Assembly (NCBI GenBank): GCA_940746715.1
Contig: CALNWN010000009.1
Location: forward strand, 62,001-126,000
Source of the DNA: an uncultured Paraburkholderia sp.
GTDB lineage: Bacteria > Pseudomonadota > Gammaproteobacteria > Burkholderiales > Burkholderiaceae
DNA length: 64,000 nt
Direction: 5' to 3'
Positions 27,870-39,049 of the stretch are shown here, one piece after another. The number at the start of each line of letters is the position of its first letter. Positions within the stretch are counted from its first letter, which is position 1. Under the pieces are notes generated by a model. The model was not told the origin of the DNA, searched no databases, and saw nothing but the letters and a program-made list of their open reading frames with translations. The position numbers and the translations under genes were made by a program.

Positions 27870-29570
27870 ATGACGCACGCTTTCCTGTCTTCCGTCGCAC
27901 GCCGTCTCCGTCACGCGGCGCGGCGTTCGCGCTTCGCTTCCGCTGTCATCGCTTCCCCAACCGACACTTGTGTTCCAGGGATGTCGCCGCGCCGCCGCGC
28001 GCCGCGCGCGAACGCATGGCTGCTCATGGGCGCGGCGCTCGCCGGCGCCGCGTCGCTGCCGCTTGCCGCCGAGGCGCGCGGCAGGACCACGCATCCGAGC
28101 ATCAATGTCAGCACCGTGCTGCCGCAGTCGGTCATGACCGGCCTGCAGCGCGCGCACGTGCCCTTGTCGTCCATCAGCGTGATCGTCGAGAAAGTCGGCG
28201 ACCGCACGCCGATCGTTGCGTTGAATGCCGCCAGGCCGATGATGCCCGCGTCGACGACGAAACTCGTCACCACCTACGCGGGCCTCTCGATTCTCGGCCC
28301 CGACTACCGCTGGCGCACGAGCGCCTACGCCGACGGCACGCTCGACGCCAACGGCGTGCTGCACGGCAATCTGTACATTCAGGGCACGGGCGACCCGAAG
28401 CTCGTGCCCGAGGAACTGATCGACCTCGTGGAGAAGATCCACAAGGCGGGCATTCGCGGCCTGGACGGCGCGCTCGTGCTCGACAAGCGCTACTTCGACC
28501 CGTCGACGCGCGACCTGCCCGCTTTCGACGACGACGTCACCGCGCCCTACAACGTCGGCCCCGATCCCCTGCTGTACGCATTCAAGTCCCTGTCGTTCAC
28601 GCTGACGCCTTCACCGGACGGCACCGTTGCAATCGACGTGCTTCCGGCGCTCGCGCAACTGCAGATCGACAATCAGATGCGCGCGGTCAACGGCCCTTGC
28701 CGCGGCGAAGCGGCGTCCGTCTCGCCCACCGTGACGCCCACGCCGAACGGCACGGTCGTCGCCTCCTTCGCGGGTGACTATTCGGTGCGCTGCGGCCCGC
28801 GCACGGTCAACGTCGCGGTGCTCGATCACTCGGCATTTTTTGCAGGCGGCTTTCTCGCGCTGTGGCAGCAAACCGGCGGCACCTTCAGCGGCACGACCCG
28901 CGAAGGCGCCGTGCCGGTCGGCGCGAAGCTGGTGGCCACGCACCAGGGGCCGCTGCTGTCGGACATCGTTCGCGACATCAACAAGTTCAGCAACAACACG
29001 ATGGCGCGCAACCTGTTCCTGTCGATCGGCGCGGCCGAAGAAAAGCCGCCCGCGACGCCCGCCAAGTCGGCCCGCGCGATCGAGGCGTTCTTACGCCGCG
29101 ACAGCATCGAGATGCAATATCTGTCGCTCGACAACGGCTCGGGGCTTTCGCGCAACGAGCATCTCACGGCGCTCTCGCTCGCCGACCTCCTGCAGCGGGC
29201 CAACGCAAGCCCGGTCGCTCAGGTGTTCGTGCAGTCGCTGCCGATCGTGGGCGTCGACGGCACCATGCGCAACCGGCTGACCAACCAGGGCGCGGGCGGC
29301 AACGCGCAGATCAAGACCGGCACGCTGCGCGACGTGCGGGCCATCGCGGGCTATGTGGCATCGGCGGACGGCAACAGCTATGTCGTGGTGAGCTTCATCA
29401 ACGATCCGCATTCGGAAGCCGCGCGCGCCGCGCACGAGGCGCTGCTCGAATGGGTCTATCAAGGACCGACCGCGGGCTTCAGCCGGGTATCCGCGCCCGC
29501 CGCCGAACCGGCGAGCGCGGCGCCGCGCAGCAAGCCGAGGAAAAGCCCGCGCAGGCACGACGCCCATTGA
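27870..29570 (+). CDS. dacB: D-alanyl-D-alanine carboxypeptidase/endopeptidase (PBP4)
   Basis: Intact periplasmic penicillin-binding protein of the S13 family, about 566 residues. The active-site triad motifs are present: S-x-x-K as ASTTK near residue 127, SNN near 372 and KTGT near 482. It trims and cleaves peptidoglycan cross-links. The start at 27870 is a choice; an ATG at 27981 would also give an export signal (WLLMGAALAGAASLPLAAEA). The C-terminus has a basic, Ala/Pro-rich tail. An undamaged gene in a stretch where all immediate neighbours are broken. Confidence 0.88.
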   Translation: MTHAFLSSVARRLRHAARRSRFASAVIASPTDTCVPGMSPRRRAPRANAWLLMGAALAGAASLPLAAEARGRTTHPSINVSTVLPQSVMTGLQRAHVPLSSISVIVEKVGDRTPIVALNAARPMMPASTTKLVTTYAGLSILGPDYRWRTSAYADGTLDANGVLHGNLYIQGTGDPKLVPEELIDLVEKIHKAGIRGLDGALVLDKRYFDPSTRDLPAFDDDVTAPYNVGPDPLLYAFKSLSFTLTPSPDGTVAIDVLPALAQLQIDNQMRAVNGPCRGEAASVSPTVTPTPNGTVVASFAGDYSVRCGPRTVNVAVLDHSAFFAGGFLALWQQTGGTFSGTTREGAVPVGAKLVATHQGPLLSDIVRDINKFSNNTMARNLFLSIGAAEEKPPATPAKSARAIEAFLRRDSIEMQYLSLDNGSGLSRNEHLTALSLADLLQRANASPVAQVFVQSLPIVGVDGTMRNRLTNQGAGGNAQIKTGTLRDVRAIAGYVASADGNSYVVVSFINDPHSEAARAAHEALLEWVYQGPTAGFSRVSAPAAEPASAAPRSKPRKSPRRHDAH

Positions 29571-29725
29571 GGATTCCTTCTAGCGAAGGCCGCGCGCGGC
29601 AGGTGCTTAACCGTGTACGCTGTCGGGCAGTGTTCGGGACGCGCGTCGCGCCCGAACCATAACAACAACACGACAGAACACCGCGGCATGTCCCGCGGCG
29701 GCAAGGGACCACGGAGGAAGACACC

Positions 29726-30687
29726 ATGCAATTCGACGCCGAATTGCTGCTGCTCGCCATGGCGCCAGTCTTTCTCGCATGTATCGGCTGGGAGGCGTGG
29801 CACCTGCGGCGAACGCGCCCCGGCGCGGCGCTCTACAGCTGGCGCGACACGCTCTGCAACGCGGCGCTCGCGCTGAGATGCAGCAAGCCGCCGACAAGCT
29901 CGCGTGGCTCGCCGTCATCCCCGTCTACGCGTATTTCTACGACCACTACCGCGTGCATACGTGGCACGCGGATTGGCTCTCGTTTGCCGTGCTGTTCGTC
30001 GCGCAGGACCTGCTCTACTACGTGTTCCACCGATGCAGCCATCGCGTGCGCTGGCTGTGGGCCGCGCATGTCGTGCATCACTCGTCGGAGCGCATGGACT
30101 TCTCCACGGCGTTCCGGCAGAGCCTGATGTATCCGGTTGCGGGCATGTGGGTCTTCTGGATTCCGCTTGCCGTGCTCGGCTTTCCGCCGAAGCAGATTGT
30201 GGCGATCGTGCTGATCAACCTCGGCTTCCAGTTTTTCGTGCACACGCAGACCGTCGGTCGATTCAGCGGCAAGTTCGGCTGGATCGAATATGTGTTCAAC
30301 ACGCCGTCCATTCACCGCGTGCATCACGCGCGCAACGACCGCTACATCGACCGCAACTATGCCGGCGTGCTCGTGATCTGGGATCGCCTGTTCGGCAGCT
30401 ACGTCGACGAAGACCCGCGCGAGCCGCCCGTCTACGGCATCGTCGAGCCGCTTTACACTTTTAACCCGCTGAAGGCGACGTTTCACGAATGGGCGTCGAT
30501 GGCGCGCGACGTCGCGAGTGCGCGCGGCATGCGCGACAAACTGCGCGCGCTGTTTGCGCCGCCCGCGTGGGCCGCCGACTATCATGCGCGGCGCATGGCT
30601 GGCGCGACAAGCGCCGCGCCTGCACGGACAACCAACAACGACATGGCTGCGTTTTCAGCAAGACGCAGACCGCAGAAGATTCTGTAA
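29726..30687 (+). pseudogene. fatty acid hydroxylase/sterol desaturase family protein, frameshifted
   Basis: Membrane di-iron hydroxylase family. Histidine boxes are HRCSH, HVVHHSS and HRVHHARND, with several hydrophobic segments. The ATG at 29726 starts MQFDAELLLLAMAPVFL. After SWRDTLCNAALA the frame shifts at about 29875 and EMQQAADKLAWLAVIPVYAYF follows in another frame through to the C-terminus. The last residues before the stop at 30687 (AARTTNND onward) look non-native, because a deletion seems to join this gene to the esterase downstream. One small lesion plus an altered tail. Confidence 0.8.
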
Positions 30688-31662
30688 TTACGGCAACACG
30701 CTGAAGCCGGCCTACCTCGGCGGCTTTGGTCAACCGCTCGTCGCGGCAGGCGGCCTCGGTTATGCGCAGGGCGGCTCGGACGTCGTCAATGCGCAAGGCA
30801 AAGGTTGGGCGCCGAACAACCTGGCGGCCACGACCGTGCCGATCGTGACGCAGGTGGCCAACTACCTGAGCGCGCACACGAGCTTCAATTCGAACCAGCT
30901 CGTGCTGGTGAACGGCGGCGCGAACGACATCTTCCAGTTCGCGGAAAACACTGCGAATCTGACGGCGCTCGCCACCGCGCTGCAGACGCAATATCCGCTG
31001 CTCGTGCAGGCGGGCACGCTGCCGAACTCGCAGGCCGGGCAGGTTGCGTTTATCGTCGGCTATCTGTCGCAACTGCCCAATCCGCAGGTCGCGCAGGCCG
31101 CCACCCAGCTCGCCGCGCAAGTGAAGACCATCGTCAACTCGGGGGCGACGCACGTGGTGGTGTCGACGGTGCCCGACATCGGCAACACGCCGCTCGGCGT
31201 CGCGGCCAACGCGAGTACGCCCGGCTCGGCCGCGCTGCTGACGGGAATCGCCGCGGCCTATAACGCCATGTTCGTCCAGAACCTCACGGCGCTCGGCCTG
31301 CTGGGCACGGGCAAGGTGATCGTGGTCGACGCGTTCACCTCGCAGGATCAGCAGTTGCCGAACTACAAGGCGCTCGGCTTTACGGTGTCGAACACCGGCA
31401 CGGCCTGCAACCTGGCCGCGATGCAGAGCAATGCCACCGCTTACGCCCGCGCCAATCCGAGCGCGACCAATGGGCTGACGCGCCGGAGCAGTGCGGCGCC
31501 CAGTTCGGATCGTCGCTCTTCTGCTCGCCGCAGACTTACACGGTGGCCGGCGCGGACCAGACCTACATGTTCGCGGACACCGTTCACCCGAGCACGCACA
31601 TGCACGCGCTCTTTGCGCAGTTCGTGCAACAGCAGATCGCGGCGACGGGTCTCGGCAAATAA
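30688..31662 (+). pseudogene. SGNH/GDSL-type esterase, 5'-truncated
   Basis: Starts abruptly inside the protein at YGNTLKPAYLGGFGQPL. The signal peptide and the GDSL block with the nucleophile Ser are missing. Present are block III (NGGANDIFQF) and the C-terminal Asp-His pair (ADTVHPSTHMHALF). A frame change is needed near 31478, between ANPSATNGLT and PEQCGAQFGSSLFCS. Without the catalytic Ser it cannot be active. The 5' end abuts the fatty acid hydroxylase gene, which suggests one deletion removed the start of this gene and the spacer. Confidence 0.78.
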
Positions 31663-31727
31663 GCTGAAGTCCGCCGCGCGGCGCGTGGTCCGCGTCGGCC
31701 GCATGGTCGTTTTGTCTGGGAGAATTG

Positions 31728-31762
31728 AAAAACGCCTGGCTTGTCCATAGCCAGGCGTTTCT
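31728..31762. terminator. Rho-independent terminator, active leftward, possibly both ways
   Basis: A perfect 12-bp stem (31730-31741 with 31749-31760, AAACGCCTGGCT and its complement) and a 7-nt loop. Read leftward it ends in five T. It lies between the esterase remnant and the end of the leftward pur-tsaC run. Confidence 0.88.
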
Positions 31763-31811
31763 TATTGGGCGAGCTTCCCAGGCGCTCGCGGCGAAAGAGA
31801 GATGTCTTAAC

Positions 31812-32894
31812 TCAACCGTGGTTTTGCGCCTCGAACGCCGCCGCGGCGCGGCCGAGCCGGTCGTTCACGGCGATCCATTCGATGGTGTCGGGCAGTTTTT
31901 CGATCAGAATGCGCGCGACGTTGGCGCGATCCAGCGCCCGCAGCAAGCCGTACAGCTCGCGTGCGTACACATGCGGATCTTCCGGCGCGGCGATGAAATG
32001 CACGCCCTCGGCGTCCGCCCACTGCCCTGCCCGCGATGCCCGCGCGACGAGCGCGACGCGCTCGCCGGCTACGCGCGCGGCGAGCAACGGCTCGAGCGCA
32101 TTGAACGGCAGCAACGCGAGCGGCGTGCGCGGCGCGTAATGCGCCTTCAGCGTGCCCGAAGCGCGCGGCGCGGTCGCGTCGGAGCCGTCGGGCAGGCGCG
32201 GCGCTTCGCCGAGCACGTCGGCGATATCTTGCGGGGTGACCCGGCCAGGCCTCAGTAATGCCGGAAAGCCGCGCGACAAATCCAGAATAGTCGACTCGAT
32301 CCCCACGTCCGACGCGCCGCCGTCGAGCACATGAATGGCACTGCCGAACTCGTCGCGCACGTGCTGCGCGGTGGTCGGGCTCACGTGCCCAAAACGATTC
32401 GCCGACGGCGCCGCCACGCCGCCATGCCCGCTGCGCAACGCGCTGAACGCCTCGAGCAGCGCTTGCGCCACCGGGTGCGACGGACAACGCAAGCCGACGG
32501 ACTCCTGCCCGCCGCTGACCGCCGCGGGGATGCGCGCGGCGCGCTTCAGAATCAGCGTCAGCGGTCCGGGCCAGAACGCGTCGATCAGACGCTGCGCCTC
32601 TTGCGGCAAATGCTCGACCCAATAGTTCGGATCGCCCTGCGGCGCGAGATGCACGATCACCGGATGGTTCGCCGGCCGGCCCTTCGCCGCGTAGATGCGC
32701 GCGACGGCGTCCGGATTTTCGGCGTCGCCGCCGAGGCCATAGACCGTCTCTGTGGGAAACGCGACAAGACCGCCCGCGTCGAGCAGCGCCGCGGCATGCG
32801 CGATCTGCTCGGCGCTCACCGGCAACGCGCTCGCGGCAACTTGCAGAGGCACGCCAGCCGCGCCGGCCTGAGCGGGTTTCTGTTGATCGGGCAT
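31812..32894 (-). CDS. tsaC: L-threonylcarbamoyladenylate synthase (Sua5/YwlC type)
   Basis: Intact 360-residue enzyme. The YrdC-like domain (FPTETVYGLGGDA, KGRPANHPVIVH, SANRFGHVSPTTA) is followed by a linker and the C-terminal Sua5 domain. Makes threonylcarbamoyl-AMP for the t6A37 modification of ANN-decoding tRNAs, an essential function in most bacteria. Starts 10 bp after the purK stop and is the last gene of the run before a terminator. Confidence 0.92.
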   Translation of the reverse strand: MPDQQKPAQAGAAGVPLQVAASALPVSAEQIAHAAALLDAGGLVAFPTETVYGLGGDAENPDAVARIYAAKGRPANHPVIVHLAPQGDPNYWVEHLPQEAQRLIDAFWPGPLTLILKRAARIPAAVSGGQESVGLRCPSHPVAQALLEAFSALRSGHGGVAAPSANRFGHVSPTTAQHVRDEFGSAIHVLDGGASDVGIESTILDLSRGFPALLRPGRVTPQDIADVLGEAPRLPDGSDATAPRASGTLKAHYAPRTPLALLPFNALEPLLAARVAGERVALVARASRAGQWADAEGVHFIAAPEDPHVYARELYGLLRALDRANVARILIEKLPDTIEWIAVNDRLGRAAAAFEAQNHG

Positions 32895-32904
32895 GGCGCG
32901 CGCG

Positions 32905-34134
<1,230 letters not shown>

Positions 34135-34203
34135 CTACAGTGGCAAGCGCCTGGCCGGTAGGTCAGACAGGGAACGTCCTGCAAAAAATCAACTTGGCGG
34201 CGC

Positions 34204-34722
34204 TCACAGCGCCGGCAACACCATTGCGTGAGCCGCTTCGTTCTGGCGCACGCGGAAGGCCGCGAGCTTCTCCGCGTATTCCGCGCTCGTGCCGCTCAGA
34301 ATCGACACCGCGAAGAGCGCCGCATTCGCCGCGCCTGCCTCGCCTATCGCAAACGTGGCGACCGGCACGCCCTTCGGCATCTGCACGATCGAATGCAGCG
34401 AGTCGACGCCCTTCAGATACTTGCTCGCGACCGGCACGCCGAGCACCGGCACCGTGGTCTTAGCGGCCAGCATGCCCGGCAGATGCGCCGCGCCGCCCGC
34501 GCCCGCGATGATCGCGCGGATGCCGCGCTCGCGTGCGCTTTCAGCATAGGCGAACATTTCGTCCGGCATGCGATGCGCGGAAACGACCCTGGCTTCGTAC
34601 GGCACGCCGAATTCCTGCAGAATCGCCACGGCGTTTTTCATGACTTCCCAGTCGGAGCTGGAGCCCATCAGCACGCCAACAACCGGCGCGCCATGCGTAT
34701 GGGCGGTTCGTGCTTCACTCAT
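34204..34722 (-). CDS. purE: N5-carboxyaminoimidazole ribonucleotide mutase
   Basis: Intact 172-residue class I Pur[13 protein letters not shown] near the N-terminus binds the nucleotide phosphate; [13 protein letters not shown] holds the catalytic His, and [13 protein letters not shown] is also diagnostic. Converts N5-CAIR to CAIR. Lies between purC and purK. Confidence 0.95.
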   Translation of the reverse strand: MSEARTAHTHGAPVVGVLMGSSSDWEVMKNAVAILQEFGVPYEARVVSAHRMPDEMFAYAESARERGIRAIIAGAGGAAHLPGMLAAKTTVPVLGVPVASKYLKGVDSLHSIVQMPKGVPVATFAIGEAGAANAALFAVSILSGTSAEYAEKLAAFRVRQNEAAHAMVLPAL

Positions 34723-34762
34723 CTTGCGGCTTCCTGTTTGCTGCTTCCGTTCGCGGATTCGG

Positions 34763-35653
34763 TCAGGCGAGCTTGTGCCCGGTCAGACGTTCGAGCGCTT
34801 CCTGATACTTCTCGCCCGTTTTCTGCACGACGTCGTCCAGCAGCTTCGGCGCGGGCGGCTCTTTAGCCCAGTCCTGAGTTTCCAGCCAGTCGCGCACGAA
34901 CTGCTTGTCGAACGACGGCGGATTGGTGCCCACCTGATACTGGTCGGCCGGCCAGAAGCGCGACGAGTCGGCGGTGAGCGCCTCGTCCATCAGATACAGC
35001 TTGCCGTGGTTGTCGAGACCAAACTCGAACTTCGTATCCGCGATGATGATGCCGCGCGTGGCCGCGTAATCCGCGGCTTCCTTGTACAGGCGAATCGAGA
35101 TGTCGCGGATCGTGGCCGACAGCTCGGTGCCGATGCGGCGCTCCATCTCGTCGTAGGTGATGTTTTCGTCGTGATGGCCCATTTCGGCCTTGGCTGCCGG
35201 CGTGAAAATCGGCTCGGGCAGCTTTTGCGCATTCTGCAGACCCGGCGGCAGCTGCACGCCGCACACGGAACCCGTGGCCTGGTAGTCTTTCCAGCCGCTG
35301 CCGGCCAGATACCCGCGCACCACCGCTTCGACCAGAATCGGCTCGAGGCGCTTCACCACGACCGCGCGGCCTTTGACCTGCTCGACTTCGTCGGCCGCCA
35401 CCACGGACTCCGGCGCCACGCCCGTCAGGTGATTCGGCACCACGTGCTTGAGCTTCTCGAACCAGAAGTTCGCCATTTCGTTGAGCACGCGTCCCTTATT
35501 CGGAATCGGCTCGCCCATGATGACGTCGAACGCCGACAGACGGTCGGTCGTGACGATCAGCAACTGGTCGTTGCCCACCGCATAGTTGTCGCGGACTTTA
35601 CCGCGGCCGAGCAGCGGCAGCGAGCAGAGCGTGGATTCGTAGAGGGTAGACAT
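34763..35653 (-). CDS. purC: phosphoribosylaminoimidazole-succinocarboxamide (SAICAR) synthase
   Basis: Intact 296-residue Pur[13 protein letters not shown] near the N-terminus is the ATP-binding loop, and [18 protein letters not shown] and DTKFEFGLD are family blocks. Ligates aspartate to CAIR. First of the purC-purE-purK-tsaC run, 40 bp before purE. Confidence 0.95.
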   Translation of the reverse strand: MSTLYESTLCSLPLLGRGKVRDNYAVGNDQLLIVTTDRLSAFDVIMGEPIPNKGRVLNEMANFWFEKLKHVVPNHLTGVAPESVVAADEVEQVKGRAVVVKRLEPILVEAVVRGYLAGSGWKDYQATGSVCGVQLPPGLQNAQKLPEPIFTPAAKAEMGHHDENITYDEMERRIGTELSATIRDISIRLYKEAADYAATRGIIIADTKFEFGLDNHGKLYLMDEALTADSSRFWPADQYQVGTNPPSFDKQFVRDWLETQDWAKEPPAPKLLDDVVQKTGEKYQEALERLTGHKLA

Positions 35654-35693
35654 CGTCGTGGTTCGCTAAAAGTGAGGCAAAAAGTGTGACCGG

Positions 35694-35736
35694 AACAAAA
35701 GGGAAACGCCGTTCCCCGGATGATGCGCGAACGGCG
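35694..35736 (-). terminator. probable terminator after fba
   Basis: The 8-bp stem CGCCGTTC (35707-35714) / GAACGGCG (35729-35736) with a 14-nt loop, followed on the leftward strand by TTTCCCTTTTG. It lies between the fba stop and the purC start, so it would separate glycolytic from purine transcription. Confidence 0.5.
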
Positions 35737-35820
35737 ATCTAACGACAACCTGGCCGGACGGCCAGGTGCGGAGCCACGCGGTGACTCACATACCGCTTAT
35801 CAAACGTCCGACGCGGACGC

Positions 35821-36885
35821 TCAGCGGACGACCTGCGCGAGCTCGCCCGACTTGTACTTCTCCGCGATTTTATCAAGCGAAACCGGCTTGATCTTGCCTG
35901 CTTGGCCTTCGCAGCCGAATTGCGTGTAGCGCTCGATACAGATCTTCATCGCCGCCTCGCGCGCCGGCTTCAGATAGTCGCGCGGATCGAACTTCGACGG
36001 ATTCGTCGCCATATAGCGGCGGATCGCGCCGTTAATGGCGAGACGCAGGTCGGTGTCGATATTGACCTTGCGCACGCCGTGCTTGATGCCTTCCTGGATT
36101 TCCTCGACCGGCACGCCGTAGGTTTCCTTCATGTCGCCGCCGAATTCGCGGATTTCCGCGAGCAGTTCCTGCGGCACCGACGACGAACCGTGCATGACCA
36201 GGTGCGTGTTCGGAATGCGCTGGTGAATTTCCTTGATGCGCTGGATCGACAGAATGTCGCCCGTCGGCTTCTTGCTGAACTTGTAGGCGCCGTGCGACGT
36301 ACCGATCGCGATGGCGAGCGCGTCGCATTGCGTGAGCTTGACGAAGTCGGCGGCCTGCTCCGGGTCGGTCAGCAGTTGTTCGCGCGTCATTGTGCCTTCC
36401 GCGCCGTGGCCGTCTTCCTTGTCGCCCTTCATGGTTTCCAGCGAGCCGAGCACGCCCAGTTCCGCTTCCACCGTGACGCCGATCGAGTGCGCGGCTTCCA
36501 CCACCTTGCGCGACACCTCGACGTTGTACTCGTATGATGCGACCGTCTTGCCGTCGGCTTCGAGCGAACCGTCCATCATCACGCTGGTGAAGCCGCTGCG
36601 GATCGCCGCCATGCAGACCGCCGGCGACTGCCCATGGTCCTGATGCATCACGACCGGAATGTGCGGGTACGACTCGACCGCGGCTTCGATCAGGTGACGC
36701 AGGAACGCCTCGCCCGCGTACTTACGCGCGCCGGCCGATGCCTGCATGATGACCGGTGCGTTGACCTTGTCGGCCGCGGCCATGATGGCCTGCACCTGCT
36801 CCAGGTTGTTCACGTTGAATGCCGGGAGGCCGTAGCCGTTTTCGGCGGCGTGGTCCAGCAGTTGACGCATTGATACGAGAGGCAT
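35821..36885 (-). CDS. fba: fructose-1,6-bisphosphate aldolase, class II
   Basis: Intact 354-residue zinc-dependent aldolase of the Calvin-cycle subtype (CbbA-like). [10 protein letters not shown] has the zinc-binding His, and [13 protein letters not shown] and [10 protein letters not shown] are conserved blocks. Cleaves fructose-1,6-bisphosphate in glycolysis and works in reverse in gluconeogenesis. The ATG at 36885 has AAGGAG at proper distance. Follows pyk by about 220 bp. Confidence 0.94.
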   Translation of the reverse strand: MPLVSMRQLLDHAAENGYGLPAFNVNNLEQVQAIMAAADKVNAPVIMQASAGARKYAGEAFLRHLIEAAVESYPHIPVVMHQDHGQSPAVCMAAIRSGFTSVMMDGSLEADGKTVASYEYNVEVSRKVVEAAHSIGVTVEAELGVLGSLETMKGDKEDGHGAEGTMTREQLLTDPEQAADFVKLTQCDALAIAIGTSHGAYKFSKKPTGDILSIQRIKEIHQRIPNTHLVMHGSSSVPQELLAEIREFGGDMKETYGVPVEEIQEGIKHGVRKVNIDTDLRLAINGAIRRYMATNPSKFDPRDYLKPAREAAMKICIERYTQFGCEGQAGKIKPVSLDKIAEKYKSGELAQVVR

Positions 36886-37104
36886 GCTGTAACTCCTTGA
36901 TTGAAACGAATTCTTGTGCCGCCGGCATCTTTTGGGCGATTTTATCGCGCAGCAAACCGCATACCTGCGGGCGTCGTAGCCAACGCGGGGAGACGGCTTT
37001 ATGCCCCCGCGCCGACCGCCGCTGCGCGCCAAAAGCGACGCGTCGCGCGGCATGGCAGTCTGCTTCGCTCAATCCAGCCTGTGCCGGTCGTGCAATACCG
37101 CCGA

Positions 37105-38541
37105 TCAATACGGCTCGCCGACCCGTACGATCTTCAGCGTATTCGTGCCGCCGGCCTGCCCCATCGGCTCGCCGACGGTCAGCACGACCATGTCGCCGCG
37201 CGACGCATAACCCTTGCTGACCACTGTTTCCAACGCCTGCTGCAACGCCGTGTCGCGGTCGGTGTTGGTGTCCAGATGCAGCGAGGTCACGTTGCGGTAC
37301 AGCGCCATGGCCCGCTCGCTGCCGACGCGCGGCGTGAGCGCGAAAATCGGCACGTGCGTCCAGTGACGCGACATCCACAGCGCGGTCGAGCCGGATTCCG
37401 TCAACGCCACGATCGCTTTCGCGCCCAGGTGATAGGCGGTGAAAAGCGCGCCCATCGCGATGGACTGGTCGATGCGCGTGAACGTGCGGTCGAGGAAATC
37501 CTTGTCCAGCTCCGACTGCTCCGACTTCTCGGCTTCCACGCAGATCGCGGCCATCGTCTCGATGGTCTGCACCGGGTACTTGCCCGCCGCGGATTCCGCG
37601 GACAGCATGACCGCGTCCGTGCCGTCAAGCACCGCGTTCGCGACGTCCGACACTTCGGCGCGCGTCGGCACCGGCGCGTAGATCATCGACTCCATCATCT
37701 GGGTCGCGGTGATTACGAACTTGTTCGACTCGCGCGCCATACGAATCATGCGCTTTTGCAGCGCCGGGACTGCGGCATTCCCCACTTCCACGGCGAGATC
37801 GCCGCGCGCGACCATGATGCCGTCCGACGCGTCCAGAATGCCTTGCAGCACCGGAATGGCTTCCGCGCGCTCGATCTTGGCGATCATCTTCGGCTTGATG
37901 CCGTACGGCGCGCCGGCGATGTTCGCCAGTTGACGCGCCATTTCCATGTCGGTGGCGTTTTTCGGGAACGATACCGCGACGAAATCGACGCCGAGCGCCA
38001 TCGCCGCGCGGATGTCTTCCATGTCCTTGGCGGTCAGCGCGGGCGCCGACAGACCGCCGCCCTGGCGGTTGATGCCCTTGTTGTTCGACAGGTCGCCGCC
38101 GATCTTCACGATCGTATGGATTTCGTTGCCGATCACGCGCTGCACATTGAGCACGATGAGGCCGTCGTTGAGCAGCAGCACGTCGCCCGGCTTCAGGTCG
38201 TGCGGCAGGTCCTTGTAGTCGAGACCGGCGCGTTCTTGGTTGCCGAGCCCGCAGTCGGCGTCGAGGATGAACGGCTCGCCCGAGGTGAGCGTGACCTTGC
38301 CGTTTTCGAATTTGCCGACCCGGATCTTCGGGCCCTGCAGGTCCGCCATGATGGCGACCTCGCGGCCCGCCTGGCGCGCCGCCTCGCGCACGAATTCGGC
38401 GCGCTGGCGGTGGTCGTCCGCCGGGCCGTGGGAGAAATTGAGCCGCACCACGTCGGCGCCTGCCTGAATCATTTGCAGCAGGATTTCCGGCGTGCTGGAA
38501 GCCGGTCCGATGGTGGCGACAATCTTGGTGGCGCGATGCAT
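37105..38541 (-). CDS. pyk: pyruvate kinase
   Basis: Intact 478-residue type II pyruvate kinase. RATKIVATIGPAS at the N-terminus, VRLNFSHG, MIAKIERAEAI with the catalytic Lys, and ATQMMESMI are all present. Converts phosphoenolpyruvate and ADP to pyruvate and ATP. The ATG at 38541 matches the family start. The frame stays open upstream all the way to the end of pgk, so an N-terminal extension is formally possible; see the next entry. Confidence 0.94.
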   Translation of the reverse strand: MHRATKIVATIGPASSTPEILLQMIQAGADVVRLNFSHGPADDHRQRAEFVREAARQAGREVAIMADLQGPKIRVGKFENGKVTLTSGEPFILDADCGLGNQERAGLDYKDLPHDLKPGDVLLLNDGLIVLNVQRVIGNEIHTIVKIGGDLSNNKGINRQGGGLSAPALTAKDMEDIRAAMALGVDFVAVSFPKNATDMEMARQLANIAGAPYGIKPKMIAKIERAEAIPVLQGILDASDGIMVARGDLAVEVGNAAVPALQKRMIRMARESNKFVITATQMMESMIYAPVPTRAEVSDVANAVLDGTDAVMLSAESAAGKYPVQTIETMAAICVEAEKSEQSELDKDFLDRTFTRIDQSIAMGALFTAYHLGAKAIVALTESGSTALWMSRHWTHVPIFALTPRVGSERAMALYRNVTSLHLDTNTDRDTALQQALETVVSKGYASRGDMVVLTVGEPMGQAGGTNTLKIVRVGEPY

Positions 38542-39048
38542 GAGTCTCCTCGTCTGGATGGGATCGCTGGGAAAAGCGCTGCGAGTCGGATGCGAAGGCT
38601 GCGCACCGAAAGAAGGTGCCTGGGGCTGCGCGCCGGTTGAAACCAGCGTCGCTTTATGGGGTGATGCGGTGTTCGACACCAGCGCGCGGAGCGCCGGCGG
38701 GGGTGCGGGCACGACTTCGGCGTCCGGGAGTTCCGCGACCGGCGCGGCGGATTCGTCAGCTGCAAGGCTTGACGATTCCGCTGCGCCGGTCGCGGTGGTC
38801 GACTCCACGGGCGCTTCTGTCGGCCCGGATTCTTCTGACTGGCTGGCCGCCGGCCCGGCTTCGCCGGCAGCGCCAAGCGTGGTCGCCAGCGCGGCGGCAA
38901 CCGTGCTGGCCAGCTCGGATTCTCTCGCCGCCGTCGCGGCGTCGGAGCGCGCGCTGCGCTCCCCTGCCGTGGCTGCCGCGGCGGCGCGCGGCTTGCCGCG
39001 CTGAGCATTCGCTTTTGCAGACTTCGCCGATGGGGAGCGCGCCGCCAC
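38542..39048 (-). other. open Ala/Ser/Glu/Pro-rich stretch in frame with pyk
   Basis: 507 bp between pgk and pyk with no stop codon in the pyk frame. A GTG at 39048, two bases after the pgk stop, would start a 169-residue low-complexity segment (for example KPRAAAAATAGERSARSD and AALATTLGAAGEAG) running straight into the pyruvate kinase Met. It could be a small separate gene that lost its stop, a disordered N-terminal extension, or merely open GC-rich spacer. No ATG is available in that frame. An opposite-strand frame (38492-39004) is equally open and equally low in complexity. I do not recognise a family. Confidence 0.4.
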
Positions 39049-39049
39049 G

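Noticed and set aside
36984..37011. CGCGGGG/CCCCGCG hairpin between pyk and fba as a terminator or attenuator
   Set aside because: A 7-bp stem with a 14-nt loop and no T-run is expected by chance in this GC-rich sequence.
38492..39004. A 170-residue open frame on the plus strand overlapping the pgk-pyk interval
   Set aside because: It overlaps the pyk start, has low-complexity Ala/Ser composition mirrored by the opposite strand, no clear ribosome-binding site and no recognisable family. I treat it as a shadow of GC-rich spacer.
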